From: Stagonosporopsis chrysanthemi | Taxonomy: Eukaryota > Ascomycota > Dothideomycetes > Pleosporales > Didymellaceae | DNA: 64,000 nucleotides | Assembly: GCA_022560025.1 (NCBI GenBank) | Contig: JAFISE010000015.1 | Span: forward strand, 124,001 to 188,000 | Direction of reading: 5' to 3' | Shown here: piece by piece, positions 11,154-22,640 of the stretch | Numbering within the stretch: position 1 is the first letter of the stretch | Layout of the letters: the number at the start of each line of letters is the position of its first letter | Position numbers and translations under genes: made by a program | The notes under the pieces: generated by a model | Databases searched by the model: none | What the model was told of the DNA's origin: nothing | Seen by the model: the letters and a program-made list of their open reading frames with translations, nothing else

Positions 11154-13278
11154 CTACAACCCCTCAACCCCCACCGCCGCCCCAGCACCACGGTAAACCT
11201 CCTTCCGCCGCTCAACCTCCTCCCTCACCCTCTTCTCGCGCTCCTCCCTCCCAGCGCCCTTCACAAACTGCAGCAGCCGCAGGGCCCCCGTGGGCGTAAC
11301 GCCCTCGACCCTGCGGGCCTGGCCGACGCTCTCCGGGCGCGCCAGGCGCAGCGCGGCCTTCTCCTCGAAACTCAGGCCGAAGATGGCGTCGTAGTCGAGG
11401 TCGAGGGGCAGCGCGAGGGCTTCGTCGCGCAGCCAGCGCGCCTGGGACGCGGATTGGTGCAGCACGTAGGGCGCGTAGGTGGCTTCGATGTGGACGCGGT
11501 CGAGGATGGGTTGCGGGTAGGATGAGATGGCGGGGAGGATGTGGGCGAGGGAGGCCGGGGACGTGTTGGCCATGCGCAGCAGGTCGTAGGCGGTGCGCTT
11601 GGAGCTGTCGTTGCGGACGGCGTGGCCGGCGAGCTGCCAGCTGGCGGCGCCCATGGACTTGGCCTGCAGCAGGGCCGTCAGCGAGGCGATTTGCGTGCGG
11701 GTATCGGTGAAGGCGGCCCAGCGGCGGTCGGTGACGACGCCGTGCGAGCGTCCCAGCGCGGTGAGGCGCGTGTCGGCGTTGTCGGCGCGCGCGGACATGC
11801 GGTACTCGCTGCGGCTGGTGAACATGCGGTAGGGCTCGGAGACGCCCTTTGTGATGAGGTCGTCGATCATGATGCCGATGTAGCCGTCTGCGCGGGTGAG
11901 GAGCATGGGGGCTTTGGCCTGGGAGCGCAGGCCGGCGTTGATGCCTGCGACGACGCCCTGGCCGGCGGCTTCCTCGTAGCCGGTTGTGCCGTTGATCTGG
12001 CCGGCGAGGAAGAGGCCGGAGATGTTCTTGGTCTCGAGCGTGCTGCGCAGGTGGCGCGGGTCCACGTAGTCGTACTCGACGCCGTAGCCGGGCTGCAGCA
12101 TCTTGACGTCCTCTAGCCCCCGGACGGTCTTGAGGAAGGCTTCTTGGACGTCTGGCGGCACGGTGCAGGATATGCCGTTCGGGTAGATGACGTCGGTGTC
12201 GAAGCCCTCAGGCTCCAGCCAGATGATGTGGCTGGTCTTGTCCGTGAAGCGAATAATCTTCGACTCCAGCGAGGGGCAGTACCGCGGCCCTTTGACGGTC
12301 TCGCGGATGTGTATCGACTTGTCGAGGTTCTGGCGGATGATGTCGTGGCCGACCTCGTCGGTGTGGGTTTTGTAGTTCAGCAGCTGCTGCTCGACCTGCA
12401 CGCGGTCGTTCAGGTAGCTGAAGGGCATGGGCGGGTCGTCGCCCTCCTGCGCCTCGAGGATCTTGAAGTTGATTGATTTCGCATCCAGCCGCGGCGGCGT
12501 CCCCGTCTTCAACCTGCCCAGTGTGAAGCCAGCTTCCTTCAGACTCTTGCTCAGCCCAAATGTCGCCGCTTCGCCCATGCGCCCAGACGGATACGCATCG
12601 AGCCCGATGTGGATCTCGCCGCCCAAAAACGTGCCTGTCGTGATGACCACATTCCCCGTCCGTATCACCTGTCCACTCTCCAACCGCACGCCAGTGATCT
12701 TCCCATACGAACCCTCCCCCCCCTCCTGCGTACGGTCGACAATGATATCCGCCACACTGCCCTCGACCACACTCAGCCCCGGGTACGCCTCGATCTCCTC
12801 GCGCATGTACTGCTTGTACAGGGCGCGATCGATCTGGGCGCGCGGGCCCCACACCGCAGGCCCCTTCTTGCGGTTGAGGACGCGGAACTGCACGCCCGCT
12901 TTGTCGACAATGCGGCCCACGACGCCGTCCAGGGCGTCGATTTCGCGCAGCATGGTGCCCTTGCCGATGCCGCCGAACGAGGGATTGCACGAGCAGACGC
13001 CGAGGTTGGAGCGCGAGGGCGTGACGAGCGCAGTGCGGGCGCCGGAGCGGGCAGCAGCGGCAGAGGCTTCGCAGCCAGCGTGGCCGCCGCCAATGACGAT
13101 GACATCGTAGGGTCTGGAGGGGTGTTAGGTGGGTGTAGTCGTGGTTGGTGCGGTGGGTGAAGTACTGCTCTGAGCCCGAGACGCTGGCGAACGTTCTGCG
13201 CTGGCGGTTGTTGAAGGACCGCACGCGCGGCGCATGGCCCCAGAGCTGGCGCGCTCGCTGCGGGACGATTCGCTGCAT
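11154..13278 (-). CDS. MTO1: mitochondrial tRNA uridine-34 carboxymethylaminomethyl modification enzyme (MnmG/GidA family)
   Basis: This is an FAD enzyme that, with the GTPase Mss1/MnmE, modifies the wobble uridine of mitochondrial tRNAs. Exon 1 is 13278-13166 and exon 2 is 13113-11154. The 52-bp intron (donor GTACTT, branch CTAAC, acceptor CTCCAG) joins SEQ to PYDVIVIGGGHAGCEA, which restores the FAD dinucleotide-binding motif at about residues 40-54. The product is 690 aa, close to the length of yeast Mto1. Other family hallmarks are GTFLGGEIHIG, KTGTPPRLD, KGPRYCPSLESKI and GQINGTTGYEEAAGQG. The first 38 residues are basic, rich in Arg/Gln and lack acids, which fits import. A longer open frame (13419-12208) contains exon 1 but then reads out of frame through the intron. 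Confidence 0.94.
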
Positions 13279-13657
13279 TGCGGGGTGTGTGAGGTTGTGG
13301 ATGGCGAGGCTGGAAAAAGTTGGGTTGCTCGCGGAGGTGTCGAGTTCGCCGCAACTTTCGCAATCACGTGGGTGGGCAGTGGTTGCGCGAGTCATGCGAC
13401 GGCTGCCATGGGTTGTCAACCCCAGCTTTGGAGGCTCACTAATGATGGGAGCTTAGGTGCATGTCATAGCGTGGGTTTCTCAAGCAGCATCGAACGCATG
13501 CAGAGTTCCACCAGCAAAACATCCTCATCCACATGTCCAGCATCATGCTCGACGTTGCGATTCAGGTTGTTAACAAGTCCAGCCCGCTAGCGCAATGACG
13601 TTCTTTCCAAAAAAAAGTTCCGTTCCGCGATCTCGGAACAGCCTCAACCAACACACG
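13279..13657. promoter_or_regulatory. shared divergent promoter region, MTO1 / ABHD11-like
   Basis: There are 379 bp between the start codons of two divergently transcribed genes that both encode predicted mitochondrial proteins. No clear TATA box was seen. Shared regulation is an inference from the arrangement. Confidence 0.4.
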
Positions 13658-14651
13658 ATGCACTCGACACTCTGCAGTATACGACCGCGAAGCACGCCGT
13701 TCAAGCTCGTGGCCCAGGCGGCACGTGCTCAGCTAGGCAACGCGACTCCCATCCCGGCATGGCGCTCCTTCCACGCGTCTGCGAGCCTGCGGGCCGTTGA
13801 TCTCGCATACAGGCTTCACGACAACAACGGCAAAGCCAAAGGCGACCCGATTGTGATCCTCCACGGCCTGTTCGGCAGCAAGCGGAACAACCAGAGCGTC
13901 AGCAAGTAAGCTCTCTCCCGCAGCCAACGCCTGCTCTCCCCACTGACGCCGCAGTGTCTTTGCGCGCGACCTCTCCCGCCCCGTCTACGCCCTCGACCTG
14001 CGCAACCACGGCGAGTCCCCGCACGACAAGACACACAACTACATCGCGCTCGCCGAAGACGTCGAGGCCTTCCTCACCAAGCACAACCTCAAGAACGCCA
14101 CGCTGATCGGCCACTCGATGGGCGCCAAAACCGTCATGGCCATGGCGCTGCGCAACCCAGACTGCTGCGCCAACATCATCCCCGTGGACAACTCGCCCGT
14201 CGACGCCGCCCTTTCCTCCGACTTCCCCACGTACGCCGAGGGCATGAAGAAAGTCGCCGACGGCGCGCCCACGTCGCAAAAAGCCGCAGACCACCTCATG
14301 CAGCCCTACGCAAAGGACCTGCCCGTGCGCCAGTTCCTGCTGTCCAACCTGGTGCGCCCCGCCCCCGGCAAGCCGCTGCAGTGGCGCATCCCCGTCCCCA
14401 TCCTCGCCAGGTCGCTGGACAACATGGCCGACTTCCCGTTCACGGACCCCGAGCGCTACAGCTTCAGCAAGCCCGCGCTGTTCATCCGCGGCACAAAGAG
14501 CCACTATGTCAGCGACGAGACGCTGCCCATCATCGGCCGGTTTTTCCCGCGCTTCGAGCTCGTCGATGTCGACTGTGGGCATTGGGTTGTTAGCGAGCGG
14601 CCGGACGAGTTCATCAAGGCGGTTGTCGAGTTTTTGAACGAGGACCAGTGA
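13658..14651 (+). CDS. mitochondrial alpha/beta hydrolase, ABHD11/Imo32-like
   Basis: A serine hydrolase of the alpha/beta fold. The exons are 13658-13905 and 13955-14651 (donor GTAAGC, acceptor CCGCAG), giving 314 aa. After a basic presequence-like start (MHSTLCSIRPRSTPFK; WRSFHASASLR at about residues 29-39) come the oxyanion segment ILHGLFGSKRNN, the nucleophile elbow GHSMGA, a late acid in FIRGTKSHYVSDE and the catalytic His in DCGHWV. The order and the LDLRNHGESPH block match the ABHD11 family, whose yeast member is a mitochondrial protein of poorly known substrate. A start 63 bp upstream (13595) is in frame but adds a less typical leader. It is divergent from MTO1. Confidence 0.88.
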
Positions 14652-15496
14652 GTGAGTCGCAGGGCGTACCGTCGTCGTCGTGAACAGTTTCCGATCTGGC
14701 AGGCGTACGTGGACGGTTGATTGGTTAGTTGGTTGGTTGATTAATTGCTTCCATCATACCCATAGATTTCCTAGGTCCCTTTTTTGCAATCAAAGACGCG
14801 GCACGCGTCGGGATATGCTCAACCTCCTGTGCCGTAGTCAACACACTGTGCGTGCCACCCCCTCACACAGCTCTTCGACGGCGCATCACATCGAGTCACT
14901 GGAAACCACTCACTTCCACATGCGAGTGTAGACATAGACACGAATCGCATTCGCCACGCTTTGAAGTTCGGACTACACTACACTACACTACACCACCTCG
15001 TCACCATCCGCGCTCCCCTCGTTCTCATCCTCATCCTCATCCTCATCCTCATCCTCATCCTCATCCCCACCCTCATCCCTATCCTCATCCCCACCCTCAT
15101 CCCTCCCCCAGTCTCCCATCCACGCCCCGCCCTTTCCCCTTTGGCTTCACTGCCATTCGTACTTCTCCGACGCCATCCTGCCTTCCCTATTGTCCCAGTC
15201 CGCGCTATCCCAATGCCTGCGCTTGGGAGAATACACGTCTGTCTGCGTTCTGCCAGAGAGAGAGAGAGAGAGAGAGAGGGAACACCCGGTGGTGTCTTTC
15301 CTCTTTTGATGGTATCTCTAATGGGTTGGGAGGCAGGTGAGGAGTATAGGGGAGGTGTGTACGGCGCGTGGCGCGACTTGGAAGCGGGGTTGGCGGTGGG
15401 ATGGAGGTGGTGGACTGGTGGTTCGATCATGGATGGGAAGGAGAGATGGCGGCGAGGAGGTCGTCGGACGGGGTGTGGCAGGATGTCGAGGAAGGC
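14652..15496. other. intergenic with simple repeats
   Basis: A convergent intergenic region. It contains a CTCATC-rich array (15024-15112) and a GA dinucleotide run (15254-15278), and no supported gene. The frames opened by the repeats were discarded. Confidence 0.6.
15024..15112. repeat. TCATCC hexamer array
   Basis: Roughly 15 copies of a TCATCC/CTCATC unit, perfect in the first half and with CCCACC and CCCTAT variants in the second. It is non-coding. Confidence 0.85.
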
Positions 15497-17709
15497 TCAG
15501 ACCTCAGCCGGGCGCGCACGCTTGGGCTGTGCGCCGTCACTTTCGTCTTCGCCTTCACCTTTACCGTCACCACCCGCGCCGCGCCGCTTCTCCGCCTTCT
15601 TGACTGCCGGGGTCTCGGGAGTCGCCGGTTGCTGCGCCGCGATGTGGGCGCGCATGCTCTGCGGCTGGACCCAGTGCGCCCTCTCTGCGGCAATGAACCG
15701 CTGGTACGTTGCCCTGTCCCTGCGCTTCGTCGTCCCGATCGTCGACTGCAGGAAGTGGTGCTCCCGTCGCCTTGCCAGGTCCACCATCTCCTCCCACGTC
15801 AGACACGGCAAGCCGAGCTTCATGTCCTCGTACGTCGCGGCCGCCATGTCCCTCAGCAGGTCGCGCACGCTGGCGGCGCGGAGGGGTGCGTAGGAACACC
15901 GCGCTGACATAGGCATGGGCGCGATCTCGAAGCGGTGTAGCTCAGCGCGGCATTTCCACAGCAGCGCCTGCACGTTGTTTGCGGTGCCGGGGACGTACTC
16001 GGCCTCGATGCGGGACTGGGCCGTGTCGACGCTGCCGTTGCCGTAGTCCGCGTGCTTGATGACGAACCGGGCGAGCAGCTCCATGGACTTGTTGCTGTGC
16101 CAGGGGAGGTCGAACATGGCGGCGAATTGGGACCAGCTGGAGGTGAGGGTGTGGGAGTGGGCCTGCTTCAGGAGGGCCGCGATGCGCTGGGCGTTGAGGC
16201 TCAGCCCTTGCTCGCTGGACATGGCTTCCTCCTGCGCGAAGGGTACCTCGTTGCGGGGCGCAGGGAAGGGGGGTTGAGTGGCAGCCAGTGCTGCGAGGGC
16301 CTTGTCTGCTTGGATCTTCTCCGCGCAGCGCACAATTGCCTCCAGTTGCTCCACCGACACGAGGTCGTTGCTGAAGCGAAGCCTAAGCAACCCGATGAGC
16401 TGCTCTGCCTTCTTCGTCTTCGCCTCGATGTGCTTGATGATGGCTGGATGAAGAGGAGGCACGATTTCCTTGATGCCCTCGTGCACATGCATGCGAAGGT
16501 CATTGTGGAAATCCTCACCAAGTGCGATGAACTTGGGCTTGACCTCATCATCGAAGACTTGCTGGGCCTTCGCCAGAACAGCTGGATCTGGGATCTTGGG
16601 GGCTTGAAGAGGAGCCCCGTCTCCGCTTGACGCGGCCTCGGTGTGCTGAGGGGGTGGCACTGGGGCGGGAGACTGCAGTGTTACCTGCACACCTTCCATC
16701 GCCGTAGCGACCTCGATCTCCGGCTCAGCGACATCCATCTTGTCCTCTTCTTGGACAGGACCGTGGACGTCCTCAGTGCTGCCGACCGTGACCTCGTCAC
16801 TGGGCTCCCTGGGTGGGAGGAGCTCAGGCTCATCAGCCATGGCGGTGTCCTGCGTAGAAGTACTCTGGCTGTCTTCGCCGGCCTCGGTCATCATCTGGTC
16901 CACTTGGGACGCAGAAGTGCTCTGGAGGTCTTCGACGGCCTCGGACATGGTCTCGTCTTCCTGAGACACGGACACGGCAGCTTCAGCGAGCTGTGCTGGG
17001 GGAGATGGTTGCGCTGTGGCGGGCGCAGGAGGGCTTGCGGGAGGTGTGGGCGGTTTCACGGGCGGCAGAGATGAGCCCTCGGATGGCCTCGAGGGACTTG
17101 TGGGTGGAGTGGGAGGGCTGGCGCATGGCTTTGGCGAGCTCATGTCCAGGAACAAGGTGTGACACCAAAGGTCCTTGTTCGTCCTTGGAGCGGAAGTGGT
17201 GAAGCCATCAGGCAGGGCGAAAGGACCAGGGAGCTGCTCAGGGTTGCGGACATGCTCCAGCCTGGCTGAAGTCTCGATCCGCAGCTGAGCCAGCTTGCTG
17301 GCCAGCCTGCTGCTCTCCATACGCGATCTTCGCTCAGACCATGGCGCAGGAGAAGGAGGAGAGGAAGTCGCAGCCCACGAAGAGGGAGAAGGACGGAAAG
17401 ACATCGCAACTGCTAGGTCACGGTCGCGCGGCATCCACTTGCTGGCATCGACCGAGATCTCAGGCTGTTGCAAGTCAGATACATACATCACGCTACAGCC
17501 AAGGGTTGAGAGCTTACGGAGTGGATGGCGGAGGCCAGAATAGGTTGCACGCGGCTCAGAAGCTCGCGTGTCTGATACGGCAGCGGGACGTTGCTCTCCA
17601 GAGAGACCTGCAGCTGCGACATGAGGGATACGACCAGCTGCTGATCGGACATCTTGGTGGAGGAAGCGGCCGCGCTGGACGCAATCATGGTGGAGTTGGT
17701 GCTCGACAT
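15497..17709 (-). CDS. hypothetical proline/acid-rich protein with C-terminal nuclear-type basic motif
   Basis: No known family is recognised. Exon 1 is 17709-17518 (64 codons) and exon 2 is 17464-15497 (656 codons with stop), joined in phase 0 (donor GTAAGC, acceptor CAACAG) to give 719 aa. The protein starts Ser/Thr-rich (MSSTNSTMIASSAAASS). It then has a long Pro/Ser-rich section (about residues 140-210, with PPTPPASPPAP-type runs) and an acidic section with near-repeats of VEDLQSTSASQVDQMM / GEDSQSTSTQDTAM. A more ordered, helix-rich C-terminal half follows (about residues 410-680), containing LTWEEMVDLARRREHHFL and RDRATYQRFIAAERAHW. The end, QPKRARPAEV, and the preceding KKAEKRRG could act as nuclear signals. 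It may be lineage-specific; function unknown. Confidence 0.72.
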
Positions 17710-18917
17710 TGTGAACGGTATAAGAAGAAGGAAGGAAGTGGAGATATGTACAGAGCAATATAGAGCAGGACAGAATACCGACAATAGAGCGGTGAAAATA
17801 GTGAAGAATGGGTGAAGTGCAAGTCAAAGTTGAGAATGTAGGTCAGCGATGGGGAGCAAAGCAGTCGACCACGGGCGTGATTATAACCAGGCAGGGCCGC
17901 ACTAGTGGAGCTATGGCCAGGCGTAGGCGCTGCGAAGACGAGGTGAATAAGTGTTTGCTTCACTTGCTGCTTCGGCGGAGGGAGGGGACGGGCCCTACGT
18001 CATGGCGTGCGCGTGCTGTGTATTGTTGAAGACTCGTCCAATGGTATCACTGGCTTCGGTGTGCTGAAGGCTATAAAGGGGAGAGCTCGTGGCGCGCGTG
18101 GTGTAAGTGAAAGGCAGCGCACGTGACGGGCATTGTGCGGGCCCAATGTGATGGCTGTGTCTCCGAGTCAGCACGTTGCTGTAAGTGATCTCATATGATC
18201 GGATATAGCCCTGAGCGGGTTCCGCATTGTGAGCATATGTACGCGACTGCGTGTGCAGTGACGTGATGGTCTGGTCTCGGAACTAAGCTTACAGCACGAC
18301 TATATTCGCAAGCTATCTTGACGGTGATAGTCAGTAGGATGTTGCTTACACATTGTTCGATGATATAGATCTGCTCTTTCTTATCATGAGGTGCTGTGTA
18401 CAGATGCAGCGTTGTCTTTCCGGTTATATATATACATATCGTTGGATTGCTGCACAAAACACGGTTCCAGTCGTATGCACACTGTACGGTATTGTCAGTT
18501 CGTGACAAAAGAGGCATTTTATAGTGAGTTGAAAGTATCGAACTACAACACTTTAAAAGCAGACCTGCTTCTTTAAAAGACAACACATGGCAATCCGGAA
18601 CTCTAAAGGAATCAGGTGGAAGCCACAGGCGCTGATTGTTAAGCTCGAGCAATGACTGGTCATGACAGGGTGAAGCATATGTTTGCTGCAAGTATTGGCA
18701 TCACAAGCTTGCGCCTAAAGAAAACATGTTCGACAGAGATCAGGCAATGGGGAACACTCAATGACATGGAAGAGACAAGCAATGCAGTGACAGTGCAAGA
18801 GAACAGTTGAAGTTTTACTTTGTTGCATTTGTCGTCATGATACGAGATCGTTTTAGGTGCTGGGACCTTCTACAACTGTCGTCCATACATCATAGTTCTC
18901 ATCAGAGGCGTCAACGC
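17710..18917. other. intergenic, no supported gene
   Basis: The upstream region of the orphan protein gene and the 3' flank of the CVNH gene. A 166-codon reverse open frame (18191-18691) has no protein-like features. A TATAAA at 18072-18077 points to the plus strand, where no gene follows. Confidence 0.5.
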
Positions 18918-19335
18918 TTAGTCTGCGCGAAAAGTCAGCGGAGTCCAGCTCTTGCAATAGCAGGCCACTCACTGTAGTTGAACTCGCCGTCGTTGTTCGA
19001 GATACGCTCGCCCAGGTTGATATCACGCTCATGACCGTTGCCCTCCTCGTCAGTGAGAGTTGCGCGGAGGACGGGAACCGAGCCATCGCCTTCAATGGTG
19101 AAGTGGACGTTGTTAGCGGAATCGGAGAAACCCTGGCCATCCCAGATGAAAAAGCCTTGAAGGACATCAGCTCCTGTCTGCTCACTGTGTAGGTAGACTT
19201 ACCGTTGTCGTTGCCGATGAAATCGTTGAGGTTGATCTCGGCGTCGTTCCACTCGCCATCGGCGCGCTGGAGACGGGCCTTCAGGACGTGGTTGTCCTCG
19301 ACACGGATGTCCTCAGCGGAGTAGTGGAAAGTCAT
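18918..19335 (-). CDS. cyanovirin-N homology (CVNH) domain protein
   Basis: A stand-alone fungal lectin-like protein. The exons are 19335-19203, 19155-18973 and 18922-18918. Introns of 47 and 50 bp (donors GTAAGT and GTGAGT) restore a 106-aa protein, which is the usual length of a single CVNH domain. The two tandem half-domains are visible. The first is MTFHYSAEDIRVEDNHVLKA...INLNDFIGNDNGFFIWDGQGF and the second is SDSANNVHFTIEG...INLGERISNNDGEF. Each has the family's (S/A)xxIxL and INLxxxIxNxxGxF patterns. There is no signal peptide, so the product is probably cytosolic. CVNH proteins bind high-mannose sugars; no Cys pairs are present. The last exon contributes only two bases of the final Asn codon plus the stop, so the exact C-terminus is less sure. 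Confidence 0.9.
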
Positions 19336-20530
19336 TGTGCTGATTGGTGCTTGAAAGTGGTGATTGGAAAGAGAGTGGTTTGGAACGAGGAGTGAAGACG
19401 AAGAGGAGAGACTAGAAGTAGAGGGAAGTCGTGGCCTTTATGTGGAGAGCTACGTAACCTCATGGAGGAGGCAACCGCGAGGTTAGAAAGAAGTGGGGCA
19501 TCAAACAACCCACTTTCCTACAAGCAGCATCACGGCATCGCTCGTCAGTTCCACTGTGCCCCTCGGTCAGCGAGATCCTGGACCCTGATGTGAAGCCCGG
19601 GGCCAGGGGGTGTTGCTTTCCGCGGCTATCGTTGGCTGCTCGCTCTCCTCAGTGCCGTAGACCCGGCTTGGAGATCGCGAAATTCACAACAGCTTCTCGA
19701 AACGAAGCAGGTGCATCTCACGGGCTGCTGGAAGCTGAGGTCACGCCGTCCCTTCCAACAGCCCCGAAGACCGCCAAGTGGGCACAGCCATGCAAGGCGC
19801 CACGCTGTAGCCCGGTCGCGCATGCGTGGCTGTGTGTGATTTGTGGCGGGACCTCGGGGCGCATCGCATGTGGATACGATGCGTCGACTGGCTGCAGGTC
19901 GTTTACAGAATGCGTATTTGAAACCGTTTATAATGTGGAGCATGGCTCGGGTCGTTCCTTGTTGACAGTAGACCGCGTCAATCGAACGGCCATCTTTCAA
20001 CTACATCACCAGCTTTTACACAGTAGTGCTTGCCCCTCCACGCGAAACACATCCTACAGTGGTCCAAAATCACTGTCGTGTAGGTACAACAGAAGGATAA
20101 GCACGCAATGTGGGGTGTGTAGGGAGGTGGAACTAACTGCGCTAATCTTGCGCGATGTGGGCTGGGCGAGACTGGAGCTGACCGCACATCACAACCCCGC
20201 GGCTACCGAAGCTTCCAGAGCTTCTTCAACTGCGTATAGACATTAGGCTCGCTGTAGAGAGATACTGGTCCGTCACGCTGCAGAATCATGGGCAGATAGG
20301 TAGACCTTCATTATCCATTCGTGTGTCATCGAAGGTCAAAGACGATTCATGTACTGTGTTTGTCCGTAACTCCATTTACAAAATGCAGCCTTCAACTCCA
20401 TCGCTTGCCGTAATGCATGATGTTCGAATTTTTTTCTAGGACGCCCTGACCAAGGAGTCGTGCAAAGATCCCATCGTGTAATGAGCACAATAATGTAGTA
20501 GGTATGCAGTGCGTTGCTCTGGATGCTTGA
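19336..20530. other. intergenic, no supported gene
   Basis: The upstream region of the CVNH gene and the 3' flank of the sugar transporter. A 218-codon forward frame (19590-20246) lacks domain features and codon character, and was not accepted. Confidence 0.5.
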
Positions 20531-22640
20531 TCATCGACCAGACTGTCCCTCCAGAACCGATGTCATGTTGGACAACTCAGACAAACGCCTTCTCCTCGTA
20601 GGACGCTCTTCCTCCCTTTCGTCCAAATCCTTCTCCTCGTGCACACGCAGAGTGAGCCATGCCGCAATGAGACTGCAGAGGCCACCGAATCGCAGGACCC
20701 AAGCAACACTGTCGTCACCTGCAACACCGCGGGGTCTCTGAAGGGCCCTAAAGATGACTGAGCTGACAAGCGTGGCAATGACCTGAGGGGCCGCGATTGC
20801 GACATTGTGGATACCGAGAACCACTCCAGCGGAATCCGCATCCCCGGCATCCGCACCCTCGGCAACAGCCTGCTCTTCCTCGGACGTGGGCTTGATGGCA
20901 CCGCGGCGGATAGCATCACGCTTGGAAATTTCAGAAGCGATGATCGAGAAAGGTGCCCAACCGGTCAGACACCATGGAACACCAATGGCGCCAACAAGAA
21001 TGGTAGCACCCATTGTCGACTTGATCACGAACGTCAACCCCATAAGGATAGCGAATACGATGTGAGAGATGAACCAAGAGCGACGGAGGGTCAGGGACTT
21101 GATCTGCAGCTTGTCGAGCGCAGCATAGAATTTCTCCATTTTCGTCTTAGGGGGTCCTGTGCGCTTAGGCCTCAGCGTAAAGTAACCAGAACCACCCATG
21201 GAGTGGGGAGTAGCAGGGGTCAGGGGTGTGGTGGGCCTCATGGGAGTACCAGGTGTAGGTGGCTCCGGCTCCGGCTCCGGAGCCTGGAAGCTTGGCGGAA
21301 TGATGAATGGGAAGATGACGGAGCACAGGAAGGTCGTGCAAGCAAAGATCAGAAGAGCGCGGGTGCCAATTCTGGTGGCATCTTCCCAGACCTTGTCGAT
21401 TTCTGCGTCTGTCATGTGAGGGTTTGCCTCGAAGAAAGGATCGGCGTAGATCTCGCCGACGTAGGTGGTGATGTAGAACAGGAAAGGGAACCAGCCGATC
21501 CATGCAAAGAATTGGACCTCGCAGACACGCTTGATCTGATCAGGAAGTCTCTTGACAGAGACACTGAGGCCCTTGAAGAAAGCAATTACGCCTTCCTTTT
21601 GTTCTGCCGGCGGTGGGTCACGGGTAGGGTCTCGCTCGCCGGCGGTGCAGCTAATACCGACGGTAAGAGCCATGATGAATGAGGCGATGGCGCAAAGAAC
21701 CTTGAACTGAGTGTCGCCGAGCCATGGGAGGTAGAGGGGCAGGTTGATGTACCCGGCCAGATAACCAGCAATGTTTCCAACGCCAGCAGACCGCATAAGC
21801 CACGCGTTGGCTGATTCTTGCTGGTGGGTCGGGGCGACATCAACGATGTAGGCGCGGATGGCAGCTTGGATGACGTTGATGGCGAAGTCGAGGACATAGA
21901 CCAACAAGACGGCGAACACCATGGTGATGGTAACGACCCACTCGTTGTCGCCATCAGCACCGAAAAGCTTGCCAACACCTCCAACAATTTCGCGCGCCCA
22001 TCCAAGAAGCATGAGGGAAGCAATTGTCGCAATAGCGCCTCCATAAATGAAGGGACGTCGCTTTCCCCACCTAATCCTGCAGTTGTCGCTCTTCAGACCA
22101 ACGTAGGGCTGGACCAAGACACCAGAGAGAGGACCGGCTATCCAGACGAGAGCAAGCATGGACTTGCTCAGACCGAGGGAGAGCAAATAGGGCTGCGCAA
22201 CCAATTAGCACGTAGATACGCAATCAGGGTCGCGACACACGTACCGAGCCATTGGAGGTTTCAACAGACCAGCCGATCTGCAGTCCAAGACCACCGAGGG
22301 TGAGGAGGAAGAGGAAGAAACTGCTCTTGGTCTCCTCGAACTCGGGGAAATAATCGTCATCCTCTTGACCGAAAGTGGGCTCCTTGATCAAGCGATCGGT
22401 CTCGCGGGCGCGTTCAGGGTTCATGAGAGGCGTGGACTCATTGATGAGTTCGCGGCTGGGAGGCGCCCCGGATGCTAGGTCAGAATCGCGGCTGAACGAA
22501 ACAAACTTGGGACGAGGGCGGCCAGACTGAGAGTGTCGAGTGTCGATTGGAGGAGGACCGGGCACCGATCTCCTCGACGAGATGGAACTCGCCTCGGAGA
22601 TGGTGTCGTCGTTGTCGCGACGGCGCGAGGAGGAGGGCAT
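20531..22640 (-). CDS. SUT1-type sucrose/maltose:H+ symporter (GPH/MFS)
   Basis: A 12-helix disaccharide transporter related to plant SUTs and Schizosaccharomyces Sut1. Exon 1 is 22640-22245 and exon 2 is 22192-20531. The 52-bp intron (GTACGT...GCGCAG) joins VETSNGS to PYLLSLGLSKSM in phase 0 and gives 685 aa. The N-terminal 100 residues are hydrophilic (Ser/Arg/Asp-rich). The first helix is FFLFLLTLGGLGLQIGWSVE. The loop motif RWGKRRPF (about residues 173-180) is the conserved RxGRR signature of the SUT family. A long central loop (about residues 455-520) contains PEPEPEPPTPGTP. The protein ends in a charged cytosolic tail. The substrate is inferred from the family and is most likely an alpha-glucoside such as maltose or sucrose. 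It is transcribed divergently from the Nhx1-type exchanger. Confidence 0.88.

Noticed and set aside
12208..13419. 403-codon reverse frame at the MTO1 5' end
   Set aside because: It shares MTO1 exon 1 but reads through the intron and then out of frame through sequence that encodes conserved MnmG motifs in the other frame.
18072..18077. TATAAA on the plus strand
   Set aside because: No plus-strand gene follows within a reasonable distance; the genes on both sides are on the minus strand.
18191..18691. 166-codon reverse frame in the CVNH 3' flank
   Set aside because: Random-looking sequence with no start context, splice sites or family features.
19590..20246. 218-codon plus-strand frame
   Set aside because: No domain, membrane or signal features, irregular composition, and no splice or promoter support.
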